Source of the DNA: Chrysomallon squamiferum
Lineage: Eukaryota > Mollusca > Gastropoda > Neomphalida > Peltospiridae
Assembly (NCBI GenBank): GCA_012295275.1
Contig: CM022672.1
Location: 17,284,894-17,346,893, forward strand
DNA: 62,000 bases
Direction: 5' to 3'
This document shows, piece after piece, positions 40,701 to 50,510 of this stretch (the stretch's first letter is position 1; every line of letters starts with the position of its first letter). The position numbers and the translations under genes were made by a program. The notes below the pieces were generated by a model. That model searched no databases. It saw nothing but the letters and a program-made list of their open reading frames with translations, and was not told where the DNA came from.

Positions 40701-41229
40701 GTACCTTAGGCAGCATACTCTGTGTTTGTGTGGATTTTTTCAGGGGGTGCGTGCAAGCTGTGAGAACATGTGAAATTATTCCAATGCGCAACAACTTACT
40801 GAGTGGAGGACTGCCGTTCTGCACACCGGTGCTGATGATTCCGTTGGGTGCCGATGGTGTTGACGTGGCCTGCGGTTTCTCATTTATTATCAACGGTGTT
40901 AACGGCTCGGTCTTCGAAAGTTCCTTTTTCACGGGCGTTTTCTGGACGCCTTCCACCTCCTTCTGCTCCTGCTGCATCATCACTTCTTGCACCTCACCTT
41001 TCACTGGTCTGGTGTCCTTTTTGGCTTTGGCTGGTGAAGAGACAGTCCGTGGAGGAGACGAGTCTTTTGGCTCTATCACAATTTCACGGATGGGGGACCC
41101 CGCGTGGTTCGTCTTCCAGGGTGTGGATGTCTGGCGGGGAGCTGGAACTCCTCGATGCTGCCGATCCACGCTTAGAGCGTTTAGGAGACCGGTCAGGAGA
41201 ACCACCCCGCAGTTTTCCCTGCTTTTGAC
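19968..41229 (-). CDS. ABLIM: Actin-binding LIM protein (abLIM/dematin/UNC-115 family), linker and villin headpiece, partial, 15 exons
   Basis: Fifteen exons encode about 605 residues ending in a villin headpiece (exons 20266-20337 and 19968-20081): VYPYEKLKITN, then DFTDIFRMPREKFYRLAEWK, then RNDMKRKHDLY. The headpiece binds F-actin. Upstream linker segments also fit the family: MFPAGKPPEPNEIEKIERDD then WPGPASP resembles dematin's FPAAQPPDPNQ...DYWPCPPS, an acidic E/D run follows as in dematin, and SGIGSVIYKEL resembles SGIGRLILKEEM of abLIM. All internal intron phases agree. Introns are GT-AG. Family knowledge: abLIM proteins link LIM-domain partners to actin, and UNC-115 acts with Rac in axon guidance. 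The four LIM domains expected at the N terminus are not in the window, so they are likely upstream of 62000, or this is a LIM-less dematin-like isoform. The frame at the start of the 40800-41229 exon is ambiguous. Confidence 0.88.
20266..20337 (-). CDS. ABLIM: abLIM exon 14: N-terminal half of villin headpiece
   Basis: 72 nt (phase 0/0) between atttcag and gtaatt. It reads VYPYEKLKITNFDLPKDVDT then NNLE, aligning with the YPYE-L--TN...LP--VDR--LE pattern of abLIM and dematin headpieces. Confidence 0.92.
20808..20915 (-). CDS. ABLIM: abLIM exon 13
   Basis: 108 nt (36 codons, phase 0/0) between tgttacag and gtaaga. It reads KEGRVSGITGASGYEGPSIS, then LIKLQKSTWHTAAEPP, leading into the headpiece. 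It is symmetric, so skipping would keep the frame. Confidence 0.85.
21370..21410 (-). CDS. ABLIM: abLIM exon 12
   Basis: 41 nt between actttcag and gtaaga, phase 1 to 0. With the preceding base it reads HTSSSTVNTDSSAR. A Ser/Thr-rich linker. The exons on either side have compatible phases only when this exon is included. Confidence 0.78.
21689..21743 (-). CDS. ABLIM: abLIM exon 11
   Basis: 55 nt between attttag and gtaagt, phase 0 to 1. It reads GYYFEDGETSGEGQQRST. A short acidic linker exon. Confidence 0.8.
21925..21985 (+). repeat. (AT)n with (GATA)/(GACA) tail
   Basis: A long AT run followed by GATA and GACA tetranucleotides. Confidence 0.9.
22001..22092 (-). CDS. ABLIM: abLIM exon 10
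   Basis: 92 nt between tttcacag and gtaagt, phase 1 to 0. It reads VPKPGYGPSYGLTPRAATLP then LSGLYGARDDF. The Gly/Tyr/Pro-rich SLPGYGR-like style matches the region before the headpiece in abLIM. Confidence 0.85.
22460..22552 (-). CDS. ABLIM: abLIM exon 9
   Basis: 93 nt, phase 1/1, between attttcag and gtaaat. It reads SPSRFLDRPRRSWDDSDIRG then YRSLSTLTSVP. It has Ser/Arg-rich basic patches typical of the linker, including possible basophilic kinase sites (RRS). Confidence 0.85.
23075..23338 (-). CDS. ABLIM: abLIM exon 8 (acidic run and SGIG motif)
   Basis: 264 nt, phase 1/1, between ttttcag and gtaagt. It starts basic (RERRRSRGEK), then an acidic run (DEEEDEEEVFED), then ELDEISKIKNESGIGSVIYK, ELTERKQ, LDPWKASRVPNAKYEPRYGT and RYQSPMFA. 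The acidic run and the SGIG...KE helix parallel dematin and abLIM just upstream of their headpieces, including the DPW motif of abLIM. Confidence 0.9.
24631..24813 (-). CDS. ABLIM: abLIM exon 7 (dematin-like segment)
   Basis: 183 nt, phase 1/1, between tttcacag and gtgagt. It reads ATGKTVIKIRRSSSPADLKN, then DEAIKLSMFPAGKPPEPNEI, then EKIERDDWPGPASPAALLPE and I. The FPAGKPPEPN...DDWPGPASP stretch matches the FPAAQPPDPN...DYWPCPPS region of dematin in order and spacing. This is one of the best family signatures in the gene. Confidence 0.9.
25325..25345 (-). CDS. ABLIM: abLIM 21-nt microexon
   Basis: A 21-nt exon between a run of T ending cccag and gtaagt, phase 1/1. With the flanking bases it encodes GKGMMAL. 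Strong splice signals on both sides and exact phase agreement support it. In-frame microexons are often switched on in neurons, which is family-independent general knowledge and not shown here. Confidence 0.7.
26048..26098 (-). CDS. ABLIM: abLIM exon 5
   Basis: 51 nt, phase 1/1, between atttcag and gtatgt. With the flanking bases it reads PNFSYSKETPDFLKAKK plus one base. It is a symmetric exon that could be alternatively spliced. Confidence 0.8.
26099..29574 (-). other. abLIM intron 4
   Basis: About 3.5 kb, GT-AG. It contains CA runs at 26561-26596 and about 26846-26867, an AAT run near 28543-28571, an A run near 29331-29351, and a diverged pair of about 45-bp segments (about 28858-28905 and 28980-29025) sharing TTAATTCCAGGTA-AGCTG--GATGAAG. 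No exon is supported. Confidence 0.6.
26561..26596 (+). repeat. (CA)18 microsatellite
   Basis: An uninterrupted CA run. Confidence 0.95.
29575..29719 (-). CDS. ABLIM: abLIM exon 4
   Basis: 145 nt between tttgcag and gtaagt. It begins GSLPLERKSEMNFGRFYNQS and ends YMKRASLNPPEKSKPAYHRP. Basic and Tyr-rich, like the post-LIM linker of abLIM proteins. Phase 0 to 1. GC content stands out from the introns. Confidence 0.88.
29720..31901 (-). other. abLIM intron 3
   Basis: About 2.2 kb, GT-AG, extremely AT-rich with AAAT tetranucleotide runs (about 29982-30031, 30117-30142) and an AAT run (about 31506-31536). No exon was seen. Confidence 0.65.
31902..31982 (-). CDS. ABLIM: abLIM exon 3
   Basis: 81 nt (27 codons, phase 0/0) between gtgttcag and gtgagt. 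It reads FSFRSASPTCSLTSASTTSS then VFRHRHN. Being symmetric and in frame, it could be skipped without a frameshift. Confidence 0.8.
31983..34307 (-). other. abLIM intron 2
   Basis: About 2.3 kb, GT-AG. Mostly unremarkable AT-rich sequence with short A/T runs. No exon was seen. Confidence 0.6.
34308..34375 (-). CDS. ABLIM: abLIM exon 2
   Basis: 68 nt between ttgttgcag and gtaact. Together with the last base of the previous exon it reads SPGSGTDHSASEDEEQFTPN then DQQ. It is an acidic, Ser-rich linker and ends in phase 0. Confidence 0.8.
34609..34678 (+). repeat. (GA)n-(GACA)n compound microsatellite
   Basis: An uninterrupted GA run of about 25 units passes into AGAC tetranucleotides. Read on the other strand it gives only a low-complexity Ser/Leu open frame. 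Confidence 0.95.
37161..37193 (+). repeat. (AAAT)n microsatellite
   Basis: An uninterrupted AAAT/TAAA run. Confidence 0.9.
40800..41229 (-). CDS. ABLIM: abLIM exon 1 of window (frame ambiguous at its 5' end)
   Basis: Acceptor tatttattttcag; donor gtaagt at 40799-40794; 430 nt. The 3' part reads SPIREIVIEPKDSSPPRTVS ... GVQNGSPPLS, a Ser/Pro/Glu-rich linker, and joins the next exon in phase 1. The first ~130 nt are open in two frames: the continuous frame (phase 0 entry, VKSRENCGVVLLTGLLNALS) and a frame entered with two bases (KLRGGSPDRSPKRSKRGSAA then SRSSSSPPDIHTLEDEPRG). The second looks more like the rest of the linker but shifts to the first only if one base is removed from the G/C runs at 41092-41101. 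Exon identity is firm; its 5' reading frame is not. Confidence 0.75.
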
Positions 41230-41477
41230 CTGAAAATAAATAAATAATACATTTTTATACATTAAATAAAAAAATAAAAAATAAAAAAAATAAAAACCCA
41301 AAAAACATTTATTGTAAATGTAATTATTTTATAAATTAGATAAAAAAAAAAAAAAACCCTGTATTTTTAACTCTTGGATTTGTCAGAAAAGCATGATATT
41401 AATTAACAGCTGAAAACGGATTACGTTTCCATAGATAGGAGAGCCCATTGCCAACACCTTTCTGACATTAAAATAAA

Positions 41478-41575
41478 ATAGTTAAAAAGAATGCGTCATC
41501 AAGGATTGATCTCGCAACCTTTCACACCTCAGACAAACACTTTATAACTGATTTACAGCCCATTTACCAGCAAAC
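41478..41575 (-). mobile_element. tRNA-derived SINE head, degenerate
   Basis: On the minus strand the block starting GGGCTGTAAATCAGTTATAA continues AAGTGTTTGTCTGAGGTGTG and AAAGGTTGCGAGATCAATCC. It has the spacing of a tRNA D arm (A box-like), anticodon arm and TpsiC arm (B box-like GGTTGCGAGATCAATCC). It is intronic, degenerate and lacks a full tRNA fold, so it is a SINE relic and not a functional tRNA. Confidence 0.5.
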
Positions 41576-41962
41576 TTATAAAATATAAAGTTAAGTCTAT
41601 CATGACACAGTAACGAAACTCAAATCAAAGTGTCAAGGCTTCAAAAACATAAAACTGTTTGAAATTCATGAGAAAATTCTTGTTATTCTGTGTGTGTTCT
41701 GCCTGCACTTTCCACTCTGTTAAGATTAGCCAGTGTGTGTAATGTGGTTAGTCAACAATATGTGGCACAGTTGTAAACAGCTCTGTTTACTCAAATTGTT
41801 AAACTTTTTTCTTTTTTTTAATGTAACTAGTCAACCCCGCTTCCTTTCTGCTGTGTTTGAAATGATTAAAATAATAATAAATAATATATTGTTAATATCA
41901 TGATACTGAATGGGAACTTTAAAAAATGTATAAAGTAATTTGATGTTTTATGCACACCCACC

Positions 41963-41996
<34 letters not shown>

Positions 41997-42840
41997 ATGT
42001 AAAGCTCTTTGTATGTCTGTTTGACCTGTCATTGTATGTATATGTATACATACATACATTCACTTAATATGTATATGAATACTAATAAAACAATTTTTAA
42101 GGTTTCTTTTCTCTTTTTCATTTTTCATTGTTTTTATTCTTCATTTTTTTTAAAGATTCTTTACCTTCTAAAGAACAATTTCTGGTTATAATTTCAGTTT
42201 AGCTTGAGTTTTAAAAATCATTTAAAAAAAATTAAGAAGTCTGTAAGATATACGAAATCATGTATCTACTAATTTAAAAACAAACAAAAAAAAAATTCCA
42301 GTTAATGTCCAATTACAGTAAATCATAAGTAATCAGATTCATAATTCATAAACTGAAAGGTTTAAAGTTGTTAGTATCACCTTCATGTCATTTTTATTAC
42401 TGTCAAGTGACAACAAACTAATGAGAACTGTCAACAAAAGAAATTATTATCTTACAATGTTTACACACATGTATGTAGCTTCTGTACAATGATAATAAAC
42501 ACTAGCAACATATAAACACAGAAGGCATACATGTGTGTGTATCTGAGTGTGTGTGTTAAAGAAATGAATATGTGTCAGTATCTAAGGACATGCATGACGT
42601 GAAATGTTTACTTTATTTTTTTTTTTTTAACAGATATTAAGCTCTTCCCTCCATATGCCTTTCTGCATATTTATATACATGCACACTTGCATATATAAAT
42701 TATGTATGCACTACTTATATATAAAAGTATGTAAACATAGCTGTATGCATATATAAATTTGTATCTGTGTATGTATCTGTTTGAATGTAAAGCTGTTTGC
42801 ATGTCTGTTTGACCTGTCATTGTATGTATAGGTGTAAACA
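41997..42840 (+). repeat. Pair of about 50-bp direct repeats, about 785 bp apart
   Basis: 41997-42048 and 42784-42836 share AATGTAAAGCT, TTTG-ATGTCTGTTTGACC and TGTCATTGTATGTATA with few differences. Confidence 0.8.
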
Positions 42841-44433
42841 TGTTTTTTTTTTTAAAGGAAATGGACCAGTCTTCTTATTATCCTCTAACAAAGGGAAATG
42901 ATGAAGTCACATAACAATGAAAATCTGTTTGAAATGAGAATTAACATGCAAGACAACAAAGTAAGGATTACACAGGTAGAAAGGATTATTCTCGAACACT
43001 GGGATTATCCTTTACCTAAGTGAAAGTGTAAACAGAGAAGACAAAAACTGTACCAGACAGTCACTATACACACAAACACACACACATACACACATAGACA
43101 AACAATATAACATCTTAAATTCTAACATGTTTGCAAAACAGCAGCTTATAGAGAAGTGGATTGTTTTCAGTACTTTTTGAATCATGTTGATATCATATGA
43201 TGTCCTCATGGTAATATGATCAGTGTATTTATTTGTATACCTGTGCATACTTGCAGATGTCTCTCTAAGTTTATGTGCATGCATATATTTAATGTGTCAG
43301 TTTATGTACAGGTATAGACTATTACTTTGTGCATATACACAATACATACATAATACACACACACAATACACACACACAATACATATATACACAAAAGTGA
43401 AATAAAATAAAATACATTATTTTTAGTTAAATGTACATGTATATATCTTTACTTCTTGATGTTTACAAAATTTCAGTCAACACTAGCTGTTAATCTTTTT
43501 CTTTTTCTTTTTTTTTTTTCCTTTCACTATTTTTTTTCTTTCTACTAACTGAACAGCAATGCATCAATCACATGCATACCATGTTTACTATAACAAACAT
43601 ACAACAGCTTGCAGGCCTGGGGCACTTGGCACTTGATCATAACAATACTGTAGGACCCATACCACTTCATCAAAAAAGCTCAGAATTGTTTTCTTTCCTT
43701 TTTTTTTCTTCACAAAAAACAAACTTCTCTACTCCGGTCATTGCTACTTAATATTTCCTTTCAGTCTTTTGTAGCACAACAAATGGATTAAGCATGGAAG
43801 CTTATCAAGTACTCAAAAGTGACACGACCTCCTTCATTTTCAGATAAACAAGGACAGAGATCTTGGGTTATTAAGGGGGATTCTCCTTTGGATGGAAATG
43901 TTTTATCTTATCTCTGACACCATTTGTAACATAACTATACAAACTTCTCTGAGGGTTTGATAACACTATTTGTAATGTAACAGTAACCAGACTTGTTTCA
44001 TTGTTAAATAAATATAGACAGACACATCCTGATATATATTAAACTACACAAATCTAGTGTTTGTAAGTAAATGAAACCAGTGTTGTCCATTTCTGAAATA
44101 ACATTGGTTTACAGCATTAAGTATGTTATTTTGAGATCTTTTATTTATTTACTGTTATTATTATTATTATGATTATTATTATTTTTAATAAGAGTAAGCA
44201 AGAAAGAAATGAAATATTCAATAAAATAATAAAATTTTGTAATGAACTGTTTGCTGAAATAAATAGTAAGATGAACTGTTGTTTATTATACTGAATTTGA
44301 TTTGATTTTGGAATGATGCAACAGACCTCAAAAATACATGACAAAAAGGAAAAGGTGACACTGAGACGTTTTCCAGAATATACCATTCATCTGTCCTTTA
44401 TGTAACACATTATGTGCATGTCCTTGTATGTGT

Positions 44434-44465
44434 GTATGCATGTGTGTGTGTGTGTGTGTGTGTGT
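44434..44465 (+). repeat. (TG)n microsatellite
   Basis: A TG run with one early interruption, followed by a T run. Confidence 0.9.
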
Positions 44466-47400
44466 TTTTTTTTTTAATGCTACAGTAATGGTGAACATTA
44501 CTGTTTCTCTCTCATATTATAATTTATGACTAAATGAATGCTGAATGAAATCAAGACAAAACTGCATCAGATATTAGCCATTAAAGGTAAACAAAGGAAT
44601 TGCAAGTTAGGAAAATACACAATCTCTCTCGTTTTCAAATGAAGATAAACGAGATGCAACAGGCCTTACATTTGACCATTCATGACAAACATTAAACCAC
44701 TACAGTTTACAACAATCTATTGTAATAGTTGATTCACCAGTGAATAGGTAGCAGTAAACAGGGAAGAAAAGACAGCTGATCTTTTTAACACTTTATGTAT
44801 ATTGAAACTGTGAGTCACCTGAACTGCAAGGTCAATACAAGGAGAATAGACTCTTATTCAGCAAGTTCACTGAAAACTACTTGTCAGATATACATTTACA
44901 CCTGGAGGTGTCAGCTACAATTTCTTTTTTTTTTTTTTTTTGTGATGCAATAGATTTACCAATATAACACAAATTTGAGTTCATCTGTTATAAATTTGTA
45001 TATTTATTAGAGAAAACTACTGTTAGATGTACATTAATTAATCACTGGTTTTAAAATGATTAGATTCAGGGATCATATTTCAGGTTTAGTTCTATAAACA
45101 GCTATCTGGAGTGTGCAAGACTGTTGTAACGTCTTTTCTTTTAACTAATAAACTACCATTCAGTTATCTTAGCTCTTGTTTCCAAGACAAACATTCTTTA
45201 TACTTTAATTTTCAACAGGTTTAATGTTTGAACTGGGTGCTAAATTTATTGAACTTTACTCAATGTACAAATCACAGTTTACATAAACTAACCCAATTTA
45301 CAATGAGCTTTGGCTATTTTGTTTTACTTGTTAACTTCTTACCACCATGGTTAAATATCACATTGATAATTACCCAGTTAATAAAATTAATATAATTAAT
45401 TAAAGAGTATTAACTACAGATAATATATATATATAGGCCTATACATAATTAGAATACACTTATGCAAAGCAGATGATTTACACATAATTTTAAGGGTGGA
45501 AAAAAATGAGTGTGACATTGCATAAAAAGAAGTAATTAACAAAGGTTAAAATATGGAGAATGAATCATGTATTTTTATTAAGTATAGTTTTATCACTCAT
45601 AGCACTGGTAAATCATACAGATGATATCAGTGGTAATGTAGATATAAATATGGCGTATTTTTCAATGCAGTGATATGATTATCTTAGTAAATGGAATAAA
45701 GTTCACAAAAAAAAAAAAAAAAAAAAAAGCTATGAAACAAAGAAACAAGACCCACCACCAAAAAAATGACAAGAAAATTTTAACAAAATTGTATTTGTTA
45801 TTAGGCTGACAATAATTCAGAAATATGTAAAATTTAATAAACAAAAGAAAAAAGTATGAAAGGAAAAAAAAAAAAAAAAAAAAAAGAAATAAAAAGGAAC
45901 AAACAAAAGAAACCCATGAGTGAAGAAAAAAAAGAAGAGCAGAGTGAATTAATTACTTTCCAAACTAATAAATAACTGATGATAAAACTTTCACAGTTCA
46001 GTAATTTTTGGCAGTTTCAAACATCTATATGTGCATGAACTTTTCTTTGATGTAATTATTAGGAAAAAGAAACACATTAAAATCAGTCAATTAGAAAATT
46101 AAATTAATTTAACAAACCAAACAACAACAATAATAACTATAAAAAAAAAATATATATATATAATATTATACATATTTTAATAGTTGATAAAATGATGTAC
46201 ATGTGAAATGTACATGTAAAAATGTACATGTACTTGGGATGTCAAGGTATACATGAGGTAACAGATGGCTTCATATTAGGAGTTAGTGCAGGAAGGTGTT
46301 AACAGAATTTGTTAGGCAACTGTGAAAATAAAACACTTATGTATAAAATGTTTAAATTTAGAATAGAAGTATTAAGAAAAAAAAGGAAAGAATGTTAAAA
46401 AGAAAAAAATATATATGTAAAGAAATAATTCAATCATAAAACAAGCTATTTGAACAAAAAAAGACAATGCAAGATGTGTATGTGAAAGAGAGAAATGGAA
46501 GAAAAGACTACCAGATAAATCATAGATTAGGTTGTTGTTTTTTCTGTGTTTTTTTAAGTTAAAGATAAAGCCCTATAAATATATTATCATTTCTTTTCAC
46601 CCAGTACTAGAAAATTCAAAGTTCATTTAGTTGTGTTAAGAACAATGTGAATGTAAAAAAAGGTTTTTAACTCTGACCATCTCTCCCTGGTTTTTTTTTT
46701 TTTCACCAACCTCGTTTTAAACTGGACAGTCCAATCTGAGTAACATGATTTATTGCCATTTTTTTTTTTAAAGTTTGTTTTAGAAAAAAAACAGCTCATT
46801 TTGTAGCAAGTGAAGTAGAAGTAATTTGTAAAATTGACCTCTGAACAACGTTTACAAACAAAATAAATGACTTCAGTCAAGATAAGCAGGTATTGTTTCA
46901 TGTTGACCTTGCAGGTGTCACCAAAAAGTGAAATATTAATCCTTCAAGTAAGGGTCATATGATGCACTTTCTTTCAGTTTATCAATGAAGGCATGTTTTA
47001 ATTTTTTTTTTTTTTTAAATTATATTTATCAAATTAGGAGTTAAAAAAAAAAAAAAAATTTCCTTCATATTATTATTATTCTTTATTCATTCATTTAATT
47101 TATTAATTTTTTATTTCATTAATTTTTTTTTTTTTTTTATGACAACTAAATTTTTCTTCCCAAAAGGATGATTGTTCCATACACATGAATGCATCAGTAA
47201 TATTTGAAAACAGCTGTACATTTTTAACAATGACTGTTTTGTTTAAAATAATAATCAGTCAACAAAATAAAAATAAAATGATGGAATGTTTACTCATAAC
47301 ACAGCACTATCATATACTAGTAACTGATATATCCCTATGAGTCACTGAGAAAGACGGTTTTAAAAAAAACTGAAAATGAAGTCTCCACTGATGTCATTTA

Positions 47401-47594
47401 ATGTTTGTTTTTTTCACCTGTGATGAAACTGCTTGGCCCTTAATGTCCTGTTGTTTTCCTATTTTTCTGCTTCAACATATTTGTACATATTAGTCATAGG
47501 GTATGAAATGATCTAATTCTTCTTATTATTAGCTTCTAACAGTTCCTAAAATATCATCTAACATTTGCAGTGATGCTAAAGAACATCTTTAAAA

Positions 47595-47595
<1 letters not shown>

Positions 47596-47627
<32 letters not shown>

Positions 47628-47628
47628 T
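47596..47628 (+). repeat. (AAT)n microsatellite
   Basis: An uninterrupted AAT run of about 11 units. Confidence 0.9.
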
Positions 47629-47999
47629 TAAAAAAATCAAACAAATTGCACAGAATTTGCATTCTGCCTACTAATAACATTTTCTTCAATATTTAAAATC
47701 CTGATACATGCATTTTCTGGAAGAAAAATAAAAAAGTCTCCACCTGGTCTACAAAACACACCATGTCTCATCAACCAATCTTTTCCACATATTCACTTAT
47801 AACAAAGAGAGAAAATATGCCTGGAATGAAAAATTGACTTAATGAAAAACAGACTCTTCGTTACCTTACTGACATTCCATAATACTCTTCATAAACCATC
47901 AATCTCAAGCATTTTCTGTCTTGGGCAGAAACTATTTTTTTTACAGATTTAGTTAATTTTATTTTTCAGTAAAAAAAAAATAAAAATGAACAGAAACCA

Positions 48000-48600
48000 C
48001 ATCAGACTTCTACTCATGTATTATTAATCTTACTCTCTGAGCTTTAATCCTGCAGTAAATTCTGTAGCATCAGGAATCCACTGTCAAGTTTCAATCCCTA
48101 ACTGTCAATCTTAAAATAAAAGCATCAATTCTTCAATGTCTTAAATCCTTTATCATCAATTCTTCTTTGTATTAGATTTTTAATGTCTTTGATTTTAAAG
48201 CATCAGACATATACTGCATTAGATCAAATGGCATCAAGGCTTCAGTAACTTAACCATATAAAATGCACCTTCTACCTCCTTAGATGATCTAAAATATATC
48301 CTTCCTTCATTGACTAAGCAGTGAATTGATATTTATACTGTATATCATTATTCATTGTCATGAATCTTGTATTATGCAGCATTAATTCTTCATTATTATT
48401 TCTTTTAAAAGTCTTTTAGCATCAGTCCTCCACTGCCTTAAAATATTATATCGTCAGATCCTTACTGTCTTCAGTAACAGCATAAATCCATCATCTTAAG
48501 AACAGGAACAGCAATAGTATTCCAGACTTAAGCTGTCTTATAGCATTAGTTCTTTATTATCTTAAGTCTACCATCACAGTCTAGCATAACATAAACCTGA
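48000..48600. repeat. Degenerate tandem repeat, TCTTA/GCATCA units
   Basis: Recurrent short phrases such as GCATCAATTCTTCA, TGTCTTAAATCC, GCATCAGTCCTCCACTG and ATCATCTTAAG occur every 30-50 bases with heavy divergence. It reads as an old minisatellite. The boundaries are approximate. Confidence 0.45.
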
Positions 48601-49299
48601 AAACCCCAATCAAATATATCTGTGTCTGTGTAACTGGGCTACTGGGAATGTCTGAGACCCCATACACCAATCATGCTGGTATTCTTGTACACAAGCTGCA
48701 TCAGTGTGATGAATCAATATTTTTCGAGGAGACGACTTGTTGGAATAATACTTGCAGTAGAAGAACTCTGATGGTATTTAAAGACTGGGGAAAAAGAAGT
48801 TCAATTTGATTTTCGATTCCCTGTCTCCGGTATAGCTTTGTAATTAGCCAGTCCTTTTCAAGTTCTGTGTATTCTTAACTTGATGTTGCTTATTAATTTT
48901 TACACTGCCAGAACATCTGTGGGTATTGATAATGTTCAGTATGTTGTTAGTGAGGATTTCTCTGGTTTTAATACAAGTCTGGCTGATATATAAAGTGTTA
49001 CTGATATAAACAAAGAGGATGTTTATACATACCGTCAACTTGATTACAAATATAACAATCAGAGGAATGAAAAATATGCAAATTATGTTTTGTCAACATA
49101 AATAAAACTGAAAAACAATGAATAATAAAAACACATTTAGTGTAAATAATGATACACTGGTCAGTAATGCATTCCACTTGTTTACATTTAGTCATCCATT
49201 TTATTTACATTACTACCTTCACCATGTTTCTAATTTCTAGCAGTACAAATATTTTTGCACACAAGCATACACAAACAAAATATCTCTTTGTCTCAGTGA

Positions 49300-50100
49300 A
49301 GTACATATATGTCTACCAGCTTTATCAAGTGAGTAATACAGTATACAACATCATCTATATAGTCAAAGAAAACACAGAAGTTTATCAAAAGAATACATTC
49401 ATTATCTATTTCAGGTTTCATTACTATACTTATTATTACGTAAAATATATATAGCATTTATACCTTTTATATATTCATAAAATCATTGTATTTAGTATAA
49501 ACTTAATATACTATCAGGTTTTACAGAACCATCTTATATTCTAATATGTAGATATTTTACGTACCAATTTCCAGTTTTATCTTGTAAGTCGCATCAACCA
49601 AATATAGGAAATATATTACCAAGCACTATATGTAGGCTGAATCGTGTTTTATAGTAACACTCTATATGATAATTACCATTTTTACCTCATAAGTAATACA
49701 TAACACTGTACAATATCATTTACATATTGCAGGAGGCTGGAAACATATACCTGGAAGACATTTTTTTTTATTTATGACATGTAACAGTACACAGTTTATA
49801 TCATCATTTATATGTTATACTACACAATATCTTAAACATCACAGGAAACACATCATTACTAGATGAGTATAATGACTGTATTATCCTTCAGAATCTTCTT
49901 TAATAATAACATCTTGTAACCTCATATATAATTCTTTCGTATATCAAAGAAAATATAATCTTATACCAGAAGGCTAAATCTACTGTCTGTAAGCTTTCCC
50001 AAGTAATAATTTATTATCATTTATGGAATACTAGAACAGTATAATATTAGCTGTACATCACAGGAAGAACAACTTGCTAATAGTACTCATATACCAACTG
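49300..50100. repeat. Degenerate tandem-like repeat region
   Basis: Phrases like GTAATACAGTATACAACATC, ACACTGTACAATATCATTTA and AACAGTACACAGTTTATATC recur at irregular spacing, with repeated CATCACAGGAA. The composition differs from the surrounding T/A-run sequence. The unit is uncertain. Confidence 0.4.
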
Positions 50101-50396
50101 TCTACACACATCTGTTGGGTTACAGTTAATTTACACCAGTGTGTTTCTGGTTATAGATAACCGGTACATACTATTTGGATAACTGTGTCAGTTATGAATG
50201 ACTTTTCTTTGTAACACAGAAATGGAAAGAATATGGCACAGCACCAAGATCTGTCATAGGTGTCATGCTAATGATATGATGTAGAACAAAGCCAGCAGTA
50301 TTAACCATAAATATATAAATAAATGTGGTGCCAGAGACAAACACTGATATCAGATCCTCAGTATTTTATTTATTTTCAGATTTTGATACCAATTTT

Positions 50397-50510
50397 ATTA
50401 TTATTAGCAGTAGTAGTAGCAGTAGTAGTGGTGGTAGTAATAGTAGTAGTAGTAGTAGTAGTAGTGGTAGTAGTGGTGGTAGTAGTAGTAGTAGTAATAG
50501 TAGTAAACAT
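50397..50510 (+). repeat. (TAG/GTA)n trinucleotide array
   Basis: About 38 units, mainly TAG with GTG/TAA variants. The overlapping open frames encode only poly-Val or poly-Ser and are not genes. Confidence 0.9.

Larger units (their letters stand above)
34376..40799 (-). other. abLIM intron 1 (of the window)
   Basis: About 6.4 kb, GT-AG. It contains the GA/GACA array at 34609-34678, a CA run (about 35720-35743), AAAT (37161-37193), an A run (about 37309-37340), AAT (about 37647-37701) and AAT/AGT (about 39883-39925) repeats. No exon is supported. Confidence 0.6.

Noticed and set aside
40685-41233. Plus-strand open frame of 182 codons opposite the abLIM exon
   Set aside because: It is the antisense of a real, splice-bounded exon and has no splice or family support.
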